The notes beneath the pieces are model-generated. The model was given only the letters and a program-made list of their open reading frames with translations. It was not told the DNA's origin and ran no database searches. Both the position numbers and the translations under genes were made by a program. Below, piece after piece: positions 6,733 through 13,431 of a stretch of 15,426 nucleotides of DNA; the first letter of the stretch is position 1; each line of letters starts with the position of its first letter. The DNA is from SAR202 cluster bacterium (GTDB taxonomy: Bacteria; Chloroflexota; Dehalococcoidia; Lucifugimonadales; UBA3495), in the NCBI GenBank assembly GCA_009392095.1, contig VFHF01000308.1, forward strand, positions 1 to 15,426, in the 5' to 3' direction.

Positions 6733-9042
6733 CTAGGGGTTATTCCCGTGGAGCGCACGCCAGACCTTTTCAGGGGTCAACGGTGTGTCGATGTGCCGCA
6801 CTCCAGTCTGCGAAAGGGCGTCCATCACCGCGTTGGCTATCGCTGGGGGCGCCGCGAGTGTCGGCAATTCTCCGATTCCCTTCACGCCCAGACCCGTTAT
6901 CGGCGAAGGCGTCTCCATGGTCTCAAAGGTAAAGTTGGGCATGTTGTCTGCCCGCGGCAGAGCGTAGTCCATCAGGCTGCCCGACAACGGTTGGCCGTCT
7001 GGGTCGTAGACCATGCCCTCAAACAATGCCTGACCGATCCCCTGGACTACTGCGCCATGGACCTGCCCTTCCGCCAGCATCGGATTCACGATTGTGCCCG
7101 AGTCGTGGACCCCTACGTATTTCAATATCTTGATGGCGCCAGTCTCCCGTGACACCTCCACCACTGCCACGTGTGCTCCAAATGCGTAAGGACTCTTTCC
7201 CAGTGTGTTGCTGCCAATAAAATCCAGTCCCGGCTGTTGGTCCGGCGGCAGAAGTTCTTCAGTGTGCGCAGCCTCCGCCAGCCTGGCAAACGGAACTGTT
7301 TGTTCAGGGTCGTTCCGGTTGAAAGCAGATCTGTCTTGAAGCACCACGTCGCCCTGCGGGCAATCGAGCAGATGGGCGGCAATGGCCGTCAGCTTTTCCT
7401 GGGCATCTTCCAAGACCAACTGCAGCGAGGTGCCACCGGCGATCATGCCTCGGCTGGCCCCAGTCCCCCCACCGGCCGGAAGAATGTCGGTGTCGCTGTG
7501 CAACACCTCGATATCCGCAGGCGTTACTCCAAGCATGTCTGCGGTCATCTGGGCAAAAGTCGTCTCGGTGCCCTGGCCATGGGGCGAAACGCCAGTGTGG
7601 ACAGTTACAGCTCCGTCTTGGTTCACAATCACTCTGGAGTGCTCGGACAGCGTGATCACCTTGGCTCCGGACCCTTTGACCACGGTGGCCAACCCCACGC
7701 CGATCAGAACGCCTGAGTCTTGAGATTGCTGACGGGACCGTTCCCGCCAACTATCGTATTCCGAGAGTTCCAGCACTCGGTCAAACACTGCCTCGTAATC
7801 TCCGGAATCGTAGATGATTCCCGTTGGTGTTTCGTGAGGGAAGGCGTCTGGCGCAATAAAATTGGTTCTCCTTACTTCCATCGGGTCCAAGCCGAGATCG
7901 AGCGCGATCAGGTCGATGGTGCGCTCCATGCAGAAAGCGGCTTCCGGACCTCCGGCGCCTCGATAAGCTCCGGTGGGCGGCTTGTTGGTGACCACACCCT
8001 TTACCGAAACACTCATTGCCGGAGTGCGGTAGGGGCCGGTCAGCCGGTGGGTAGTCAAGACCGGCACGGTCGGAGTTGATAGAAAGTAATAGGCCCCAAG
8101 ATCGGCGACGATATCCACCTTGATCCCCAAGATCGTACCGTCGGACATTACCGCCGCCTCCACCTCGATGCTGTGGCCGCGGCCATGGAAAGCCGTCATG
8201 TTCTCTTGGCGGTTCTCGACCCATTTGATGGGCCTTTCGAGAAGGATGGACAGGTAAGGGATGACGATCTCCTCGGGAAATAGTGATGCCTTTTCGCCAA
8301 ACCCGCCCCCCACATCAGGCGCGATGACTCGTATCGAGCTTTCGGCTCTACCGAGCAGGTGAGCTAGATGCTCACGTACTTCGTGGGGATGTTGGGTGGA
8401 ATCCCAAACTGTCAGCAGGTCTTCGTCGCGCTGATAATCGGCGACCAGCCCCCGAGGCTCCATGGGGGCCGGTGCGAGGCGCTGGACCTGGTAGGTCTGC
8501 CGCACCACATGTCCGGCTTGGGCGAAAGCGGCATCCAGGTCGCCTCCGGCGCTCAACGTCCGGAGGGAGATATTGCTACCTACGTCAGAATGGACGACGA
8601 TCGCGCCCTCTTCCATCGCCTCGTAAGGGTCGATCATGGTGGGCAGGACCTTGTAATCCACCACGATCTCTTCCAAAGCATCGGCGGCGGTGTAGGCGTC
8701 CTCGGCGATGACGACCGCCACGGCTTGGCCGACGTAACAGACCTTGTTGGACGCGAGGACCGGATGCCTGGGTGGGCTGAACTCGTCGGCGCCGGTATTG
8801 GTCCTGGTCGGAATCTCTACAGCCAAGTCCTGTATGTCGGCTGCGGTGAAGACGGCCACCACTCCTGGCACACGACTGGCAGCGGAGACATCGATGGAGC
8901 GGATATCAGCGTGGGCGTGGAGGCTACGAAGCACAACCGCGTGCAGGAGATGCGGCAGCTTTAAGTCATCCACGTATGAACCCTGGCCGGTAAGTAATCT
9001 GGGGTCTTCGAACCTTTTGACAGGTTTGCCAACAAAGGTCAT
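6733..9042 (-). CDS. Molybdenum hydroxylase large subunit (xanthine dehydrogenase/CoxL family, form II-like)
   Basis: 769-residue molybdopterin-cytosine-dinucleotide-binding catalytic subunit of the xanthine oxidase family, a normal length for CoxL/XdhA-type large subunits. The N-terminal domain begins VGKPVKRFEDPRLLTGQGSYVDD. Cofactor motifs follow in order: DVGGGFGEK (243-251), the active-site loop GAYRGAGG (358-365), HGQGTETTFAQ (488-498) and the catalytic Glu E725 in GIGELPTLA. The loop reads AYRGAGG, close to the form II AYRGAGR signature and unlike the AYxCSFR of true CO dehydrogenase, so CO oxidation is not supported. The medium FAD and small [2Fe-2S] subunits are not adjacent and must be encoded elsewhere. 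The start ATG at 9042 has GAGGAGG upstream. The substrate is likely an aldehyde or N-heterocycle. Confidence 0.93.
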   Translation of the reverse strand: MTFVGKPVKRFEDPRLLTGQGSYVDDLKLPHLLHAVVLRSLHAHADIRSIDVSAASRVPGVVAVFTAADIQDLAVEIPTRTNTGADEFSPPRHPVLASNKVCYVGQAVAVVIAEDAYTAADALEEIVVDYKVLPTMIDPYEAMEEGAIVVHSDVGSNISLRTLSAGGDLDAAFAQAGHVVRQTYQVQRLAPAPMEPRGLVADYQRDEDLLTVWDSTQHPHEVREHLAHLLGRAESSIRVIAPDVGGGFGEKASLFPEEIVIPYLSILLERPIKWVENRQENMTAFHGRGHSIEVEAAVMSDGTILGIKVDIVADLGAYYFLSTPTVPVLTTHRLTGPYRTPAMSVSVKGVVTNKPPTGAYRGAGGPEAAFCMERTIDLIALDLGLDPMEVRRTNFIAPDAFPHETPTGIIYDSGDYEAVFDRVLELSEYDSWRERSRQQSQDSGVLIGVGLATVVKGSGAKVITLSEHSRVIVNQDGAVTVHTGVSPHGQGTETTFAQMTADMLGVTPADIEVLHSDTDILPAGGGTGASRGMIAGGTSLQLVLEDAQEKLTAIAAHLLDCPQGDVVLQDRSAFNRNDPEQTVPFARLAEAAHTEELLPPDQQPGLDFIGSNTLGKSPYAFGAHVAVVEVSRETGAIKILKYVGVHDSGTIVNPMLAEGQVHGAVVQGIGQALFEGMVYDPDGQPLSGSLMDYALPRADNMPNFTFETMETPSPITGLGVKGIGELPTLAAPPAIANAVMDALSQTGVRHIDTPLTPEKVWRALHGNNP

Positions 9043-9069
9043 CTCTGAGCCTCCTCGGATCGAAGATCG

Positions 9070-9087
9070 TCATCGTTTACACGATGA
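9070..9087. promoter_or_regulatory. Palindrome, candidate operator between divergent genes
   Basis: TCATCGT (9070-9076), four bases TTAC, then ACGATGA (9081-9087): a perfect 7-bp-arm palindrome in the gap between the molybdo-hydroxylase and the selenoprotein operon. A TTTACA box at 9119-9124 and TATGAT at 9145-9150 are promoter-like for the plus operon, but their 20-nt spacing is long. The regulator is unknown. Confidence 0.4.
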
Positions 9088-9192
9088 ACGCCACCCGACA
9101 GCACCCTCACCACGACGGTTTACATAATAGCATCGATGGGGCACTATGATTGCCAATCGAAAGAGCCAGGCAAACCTGAGGAGGAACCCAGA

Positions 9193-9651
9193 ATGCTTCA
9201 AGAAGGAGACACTGCGCCAGATTTTAGCGCCGTGGACCACAACGGTAATGAATTCCGGATGTCCGACTTCAAGGGAAAGAAGGTCTGGCTATGGTTCTTC
9301 TCTTCGCCAGGCGGAGGCAATTGAACCCGCCATAGTCACGGGTACCGTGACAACCATTCTGACTTCTCCGCAAAGAATATCTCGGTCTTTGGCGTCAACG
9401 ACCGGGACCAAGAATCGGTCCGAGAATGGGTCGAGCGGGAAAACTTGCCCTTTCCGGTCCTGCTCGACGGCGATAGGTCCATCGCGATCGCGTTTGGCAT
9501 GTCGAACCCCGGGGATGAACGGTATCTGGCAAACCCCGCTGAAGGGCGACGCCCAGCGGTGATCGTAGATGAAGAAGGCCTGGTCCTAAAGCTGCTTCCG
9601 GACCTGGCTACGGAGGATCAGCAGACCGAGATTCTTGCCAACTTGATATGA
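9193..9651 (+). CDS. Selenocysteine-containing peroxiredoxin (BCP/AhpC-TSA type), in-frame UGA read as Sec44
   Basis: 152-residue thioredoxin-fold peroxidase if TGA at 9322-9324 is read as selenocysteine. The frame continues without other stops on both sides: before it GDTAPDFSAVDHNGNEF and KKVWLWFFSSPGGGN, after it TRHSHGYRDNHSDF, ISVFGVNDRD, LPFPVLLDGD and RRPAVIVDEEG. This is the normal peroxiredoxin order, and U44-T aligns with the peroxidatic Cys-Thr of BCP (about residue 45). A perfect stem-loop follows the UGA at SECIS distance. The start ATG at 9193 has GAGGAGG eight bases upstream. The terminal stop is also UGA (9649-9651), so readthrough must be local. There is no Cys in the protein, hence no resolving Cys: a 1-Sec peroxiredoxin that needs an outside reductant, plausibly the AhpD-like selenoprotein downstream. 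A pseudogene is the main alternative. Confidence 0.88.
9335..9351 (+). promoter_or_regulatory. Bacterial SECIS-like stem-loop for the Sec peroxiredoxin
   Basis: GTCACGG (9335-9341), loop GTA (9342-9344), CCGTGAC (9345-9351): seven perfect pairs. Ten bases separate it from the UGA, and the loop's first base, a G, is 18 bases past the UGA. This fits the bacterial SECIS pattern of a hairpin just downstream of UGA with a G at the start of a small apical loop. Confidence 0.8.
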
Positions 9652-9700
9652 GACAATACCGGTCTCAACGGCTCAATCAATGTTTATGGAGTGACCCGAT

Positions 9701-10618
9701 ATGGCCACGGAAGCAGGACTGAAAAAAGTTAAGGTGTCCGCGATGAACGCGGTCCATGATTTGGCCGTCTTGGTCGCCAGCGACGAAGGACTGTTCCAAA
9801 AAGAGGGGCTAAATGTTGAAGTACTACGCACCCCCGGAACCAGCCAGATTGGCTCGGACCGGCAGGCCCTTCAAACGGATATATTCGACCGGACGATGGA
9901 AGGCATTTACAACGATGGTGGAGTTGACCAGTACCGCATGTGCGAATGGGGTGTGATGAAGCGCACGGTAGAAGCGGTTTCCAACGGGCAGAGGCCGGCG
10001 AAGATAGTTGCCCTCGGCGCTGCCATGTCAAAGATGGCGATTATCACCGGCCCGCATAGCCGGATCTACGACCCAGAGCAATTGAAAAATACGGCGGTGG
10101 CGGTGAGTCCATTCAATGGCTCCCACTTCACCACACTAAAGATGCTTGAAGGTTTCATCCGCAAAGAGGAGATTCTGACAACCAATGCCGGGACGATGCA
10201 GGAGCGCTTCGAGGCCGTAAGAAAGGGAGAGGTGGCCGCCGGAAACTTTTATGAACCTTGGATCAGCGTTTCCCAGAAGCAGGGGTTCAGGATTCTCATG
10301 GAATCCCACTCAACCCGCAGTGAAGCGGCCAGTGAGGAACTTGACGGGCCAACTCTGGCTGCCATGTTCCGCGCTGAGACCGTGGCCGCCGAACTGATCA
10401 ACGCCAACCCAAACAAATATGCCCACTACTTCCTAGATGAGGTCAAAGGTTTACTGGAACCGGACGAGTTCCAAGGATGGCGTTTGCTTTACGGCCCGCC
10501 GATGCCCTACACCCGTGCACGGTTCGATGACACCTACCAATGGATGCTCGGATATCCGGATTTGATCGAGCCGGGTTCTACCTACGAACAGGTAGTGGAC
10601 AACCGGGCCTGGGAATAA
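9701..10618 (+). CDS. NMT1/SsuA-like periplasmic-binding-protein-fold protein without signal peptide
   Basis: 305-residue protein of the NMT1/THI5-like, ABC substrate-binding fold: the N-terminal strand KVKVSAMNAVHDLAVLVASDEGLFQKEGLNVEV has the typical arrangement of a small ligand loop followed by S-x-E-G-L-F-x-K-E-G-L. Later blocks GEVAAGNFYEPWISVSQKQGF (about 175-195) fit the second lobe. Unlike exported binding proteins it has no signal peptide or lipobox at the chosen ATG (9701; GGAG about 10 bases upstream), so it looks cytoplasmic. No permease or ATPase gene is near. It sits 49 bases after the Sec peroxiredoxin and 45 before the Sec AhpD-like gene, in the same run. It could be a ligand sensor or an enzyme of THI5-like fold; the function is unknown. 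Confidence 0.8.
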   Translation: MATEAGLKKVKVSAMNAVHDLAVLVASDEGLFQKEGLNVEVLRTPGTSQIGSDRQALQTDIFDRTMEGIYNDGGVDQYRMCEWGVMKRTVEAVSNGQRPAKIVALGAAMSKMAIITGPHSRIYDPEQLKNTAVAVSPFNGSHFTTLKMLEGFIRKEEILTTNAGTMQERFEAVRKGEVAAGNFYEPWISVSQKQGFRILMESHSTRSEAASEELDGPTLAAMFRAETVAAELINANPNKYAHYFLDEVKGLLEPDEFQGWRLLYGPPMPYTRARFDDTYQWMLGYPDLIEPGSTYEQVVDNRAWE

Positions 10619-10663
10619 CCACCAGAATTCGAACCTAAAGAATCATTAGATAAGGAGCCCTCC

Positions 10664-11335
10664 ATGCCCTGGATCGATGTCATCAAAGAAGACAGCGCTC
10701 AAGGTGAACTCAAAGAGGTCTATCAGAAACTGCGGGAACAACGGGCAGGAGAGACGATCAATCAGGCTCGTAATAACTCCGCCAGCGGGCCACCCATTAC
10801 GCCGCCGACGCTCCACAGTCTGAACCCCAAAGCCATGTGGCATACCGCAGAGTTGATGTGGGAGATAATGCGCGGTGAGTCTGGACTGACCACGGCCCAG
10901 CGAGAGATGATCGCCACGGTAACGTCTTCTACCCTCAACTGCCGGTTTTGAACCGTGGCCCACGCAGAGTATCTGCGTCAGGAAGGCGGGGATGACCTTG
11001 AGGTAGAACACATCAAGTCCGACTGGAGACAGATGGACCTCTCTGGGGCCGAGCGTGTGATGCTTGAGTGGGTGGAAAAGCTGACGTTGACTCCCTCCTC
11101 TTGCGGGCAAGCAGACGTCGACGGGATGCGGTTAGCCGGGTGGACCGATCGGGATGTCTTGGATATCGCCCAGGTTTGTGCTTATTTCAACATGCGGGTG
11201 AGAATCGTCGACGGCCTGGGATTGGAAGTTGATGAATGGCAGATCGTCCGCGCCAAGGCTGGGGCAGAGAATGCGGCTAAATTAGCCTCGGAGCGGGGCG
11301 TGGAGATGCCTTCTGATCTCTGGAATGTACGCTAA
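10664..11335 (+). CDS. AhpD-like (CMD family) selenoprotein with CxxU motif, in-frame UGA read as Sec96
   Basis: 223-residue alkylhydroperoxidase-like protein if TGA at 10949-10951 is selenocysteine. The frame is open before it (MPWIDVIKEDSAQGELKEVY ... LTTAQREMIATVTSSTLN) and after it (TVAHAEYLRQ ... LAGWTDRDVLDIAQVCAYFN). The active site reads C93-R-F-U96, then H100, with E81 twelve residues before C93. In mycobacterial AhpD the catalytic residues are Glu118, Cys130, Cys133 and His137, so all four positions and spacings match with Sec in place of the second Cys. A perfect stem-loop follows the UGA. The start ATG at 10664 has AAGGAG upstream; the stop is TAA. The length and C-terminal repeat resemble peroxidase-related two-part AhpD-like enzymes. 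AhpD proteins reduce peroxiredoxins, which suggests the Sec peroxiredoxin as partner. Confidence 0.92.
10962..10978 (+). promoter_or_regulatory. Bacterial SECIS-like stem-loop for the AhpD-like selenoprotein
   Basis: ACGCAGA (10962-10968), loop GTA (10969-10971), TCTGCGT (10972-10978): seven perfect pairs. It starts ten bases after the UGA, the same distance, stem length and loop as in the peroxiredoxin gene, though the stem sequences are unrelated. Confidence 0.82.
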
Positions 11336-11374
11336 CAGAAGAGACCTGCTCTATGGCTAAAACGGAGGTCAGTC

Positions 11375-12109
11375 GTGGCGACTGTCACTGAGATTGCCAG
11401 CGGTGTGTACCGCATCAATGTAGTGCTACCAGACCGGCCCGTTTCCTATAGTTTATTCCTCGTGGACGACGCCAGTCCTACCCTCATCGAAACCAGCTTC
11501 TCAGCTGTCTTTGATGAGGTGAAGATGGCAGTTGAATCGGTCGTGGACCTGAAGAAGATCGAGCGGATCGTTGTGCCGCATTTCGAAGGTGATGAATGCG
11601 GCGGGCTGAATGATTTCTTGGCCGCCGCTCCCAACGCCGTCGCCGTTTGCAGCCCCATAGGCTCCAGCTCGATACGTGATTTTACCGGCAAAGATCCGCT
11701 TGTGATTGCCGACGGTGAGGAGTTAGTCACCGGTTCCAAAAAGCTGAAATTCTTCCTGACGCCATACGTTCATGCTTGGGACAGCCTATTGGCAGTGGAG
11801 GAGACTCAGGGGACGCTCTTCAGCTCGGACCTGTTCATCCAACCGGGCCACGGAAAGGCATTCACTGATGAAGACCTCTCCGAGCAGATGGTGGACCTCT
11901 ACAAACGAATCGGGCTGATGCCATCCATGGGCCATATCCGCGCCGCCTTGGCGAATATGAAAGACCTAGACATCAGGACCATCGCCTGCCACCACGGCTC
12001 GGTACTGACGGGTAATCTGGAGCCGTACTACCGCGCGATCTGGGAGCAGGACTTCACGGGCCTGCCTGAGACTGCCGCCTACTCCGGCCCAAACCTAATG
12101 GATGAATAA
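11375..12109 (+). CDS. Stand-alone metallo-beta-lactamase-fold protein of flavodiiron (ODP) type
   Basis: 244-residue MBL-fold domain resembling the di-iron oxygen-binding half of flavodiiron proteins. Ligands appear in order: H69-x-E71-x-D73 (PHFEGDECGG), H133 (YVHAWDSL), D152 (FSSDLF, the bridging position) and H206/H207 (CHHGSV). The His that often follows the H-x-E-x-D motif is Glu74 here. No flavodoxin domain follows, so electrons would have to come from a separate partner. The start is GTG at 11375, set by GGAGG at 11364-11368. It is the last gene of the Sec peroxiredoxin operon, 39 bases after the AhpD-like gene. The context suggests dioxygen, peroxide or NO chemistry, but a hydrolase role cannot be excluded. 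Confidence 0.82.
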   Translation: MATVTEIASGVYRINVVLPDRPVSYSLFLVDDASPTLIETSFSAVFDEVKMAVESVVDLKKIERIVVPHFEGDECGGLNDFLAAAPNAVAVCSPIGSSSIRDFTGKDPLVIADGEELVTGSKKLKFFLTPYVHAWDSLLAVEETQGTLFSSDLFIQPGHGKAFTDEDLSEQMVDLYKRIGLMPSMGHIRAALANMKDLDIRTIACHHGSVLTGNLEPYYRAIWEQDFTGLPETAAYSGPNLMDE

Positions 12110-12121
12110 CTTGTGTACCTT

Positions 12122-12142
12122 GCTGACCGCTGAAATCTGTTA
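12122..12142 (+). repeat. Degenerate 7-nt repeat in convergent gap
   Basis: GCTGACC, GCTGAAA, TCTGTTA in tandem, in the 41-base gap between the convergent MBL and SDR genes. It has the same GCTGA-type core as the arrays at 5196-5230 and 5871-5898. Confidence 0.4.
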
Positions 12143-12150
12143 GGTGCCAG

Positions 12151-12921
12151 CTAGGTACCCCATGTCTCCCCGAATTCAGCCCGCAGAACCAACTGGCCTG
12201 TGAACGTGGACGCGTCTTGCAGGGCAAGATACACCGCGCTAGGGCCGACAGCTTCGGGTTCAACCCGCTGCTCCCAGTCGCGCTGAGTCCAGGGGATGGC
12301 GGCCGAGCCCTCAGTCTTGAGGCCGCCGGGTGAAAGGATGTTCACGGCGATGTTGTGCTCCCGGACTTCGTCGGCCAGGCAGAAGCTAAACATGTGCACC
12401 GCAGCCTTGGTGGCGCTGTAGAGCACTCCGCCCCCCTGCGCGTGGTCGTTGCCCATGCGCGATCCCAGGTTGATGATGCTGCCCCGGCCCTGTTCGATCA
12501 TCCAAGGCAGGACCGACCGGCTGCACAGGTACGGCCCCCGCAGATTGGCGGCGACGCTCTGGTCCCACTTCTCCGGGTCGATATCCAAGAGCGTTTCGCC
12601 CAAAACCATAACCCCTGCGTTGTTCACCAACACATCGATCTGGCCGTACATGTCGATAGTCTGGTTCACCATCGCCACGACCTGCTTTTCGTCAGAGACG
12701 TCGCAGGTTAGCGCCATGGCCTCACCGCCGGCCTCCCTGATCTGCTCGGCGGTTTCTACCGCCGTCCCCGGCAGGCCAGTCGGTGAGCTGCGGCGGGCGG
12801 ATACTACGACTTTGGCCCCCTCGGCAGCAAATTCTTTGGCGATGGCCCGGCCCAACCCTCTGCTGCCCCCAGTGACGATGGCCACCATTCCTTCCATTTT
12901 CTTACTGTCGTCGGCTTGCAT
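12151..12921 (-). CDS. SDR family oxidoreductase (classical), probable NADP type
   Basis: 256-residue classical short-chain dehydrogenase/reductase. The cofactor motif is TGGSRGLG (17-24); basic residues after strand 2 (SARRSS, 41-46) favour NADP(H). It has D74 (CDVS), NNAG (100-103) and the catalytic set N126, S154, Y168 and K172 (YSATK). The start ATG at 12921 has AAGG upstream; an ATG eight codons later is possible but would shorten the usual N-terminal lead. It is the last gene of the minus-strand operon, 9 bases after the SnoaL-like gene. It oxidises an alcohol or reduces a ketone; the substrate is unknown. Confidence 0.93.
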   Translation of the reverse strand: MQADDSKKMEGMVAIVTGGSRGLGRAIAKEFAAEGAKVVVSARRSSPTGLPGTAVETAEQIREAGGEAMALTCDVSDEKQVVAMVNQTIDMYGQIDVLVNNAGVMVLGETLLDIDPEKWDQSVAANLRGPYLCSRSVLPWMIEQGRGSIINLGSRMGNDHAQGGGVLYSATKAAVHMFSFCLADEVREHNIAVNILSPGGLKTEGSAAIPWTQRDWEQRVEPEAVGPSAVYLALQDASTFTGQLVLRAEFGETWGT

Positions 12922-12930
12922 GCGCTTGCC

Positions 12931-13398
12931 TTAAGACGCGAACTGGGTTTCTACCCAGCCTTTGTCGAATGGAGTCCAGAAATGGGAGGTGAGGGTCAAG
13001 TGCTTAAACATCCACTGCCCATCTACCCGTACGTACTCCTCGTCGTAGCGGGCCGATCCCCAAACGGCCTGGTTGCCTTCGGCGTAAGTACAGGGCTGGA
13101 ACAAGTACCAGGTGCCCGTGGCTTCGTCTCCGTCCACCTCGATCACCGGGTTGAGCACCATATGGATGGCGAAGGGCAGCCGGCTGGGCGCGTTCTGGAA
13201 GAACGTACGGATGGCTTCCCGCCCGTCGTTGCGGCCGCGCTCCCGCCCGTCCCACACTGCATCTTCAGTGAAAAGCTCGGCTAGAGCGTCGGCGTTATAG
13301 TTCGCGTCACAGAGGGCGCAGTAGCGGTGTTTCAATTTCTTGATCTCTTCAATGTCTTCTAAGACTTTGATCCGTTGCTCCAGGCTTTCGAGGCTCAT
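12931..13398 (-). CDS. SnoaL-like (NTF2-fold) protein
   Basis: 155-residue NTF2-superfamily protein of the SnoaL-like type. An N-terminal helix (LEQRIKVLEDIEEIKKLKHRY) leads into YCALCDANYNADALAELFTEDAVWDG, where the LF-T-E-D-A-V-W turn is typical. These cone-shaped barrels act as small hydrolases, isomerases, dehydratases or ring-hydroxylating subunit relatives. The start ATG at 13398 has GGAGAG upstream. It lies between two SDR genes in one operon (gaps of 9 and 33 bases), so it probably acts on an intermediate of the same pathway. No exact reaction can be given. Confidence 0.88.
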   Translation of the reverse strand: MSLESLEQRIKVLEDIEEIKKLKHRYCALCDANYNADALAELFTEDAVWDGRERGRNDGREAIRTFFQNAPSRLPFAIHMVLNPVIEVDGDEATGTWYLFQPCTYAEGNQAVWGSARYDEEYVRVDGQWMFKHLTLTSHFWTPFDKGWVETQFAS

Positions 13399-13431
13399 AA
13401 CGTCTCTCCAATATTCGTGTGTGAAATCTGT

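Noticed and set aside
6126..6758. 210-codon minus-strand frame over the VOC gene
   Set aside because: It is antisense to the well-supported VOC gene at 6381-6719, and its translation has no recognisable domain.
6733..9042. True CO dehydrogenase (CoxL form I)
   Set aside because: The active-site loop is AYRGAGG, not AYxCSFR, and the coxM/coxS genes are not adjacent.
9136..9324. A 62-residue protein starting at 9136 and ending at TGA 9324
   Set aside because: GAGGAGG at 9178-9184 sets the start at 9193, and the TGA is best read as Sec because the peroxiredoxin continues in the same frame.
10664..10951. A 95-residue truncated AhpD-like protein plus a separate downstream gene
   Set aside because: Both halves lie in one frame with no indel; the TGA sits on the catalytic Cys position and a SECIS-like hairpin follows.
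9193..11335. UGA read as Trp or Gly by an altered genetic code
   Set aside because: Trp is encoded by TGG throughout, Gly by GGN, and TGA ends other genes (1860-1862, 6026-6028, 9649-9651).
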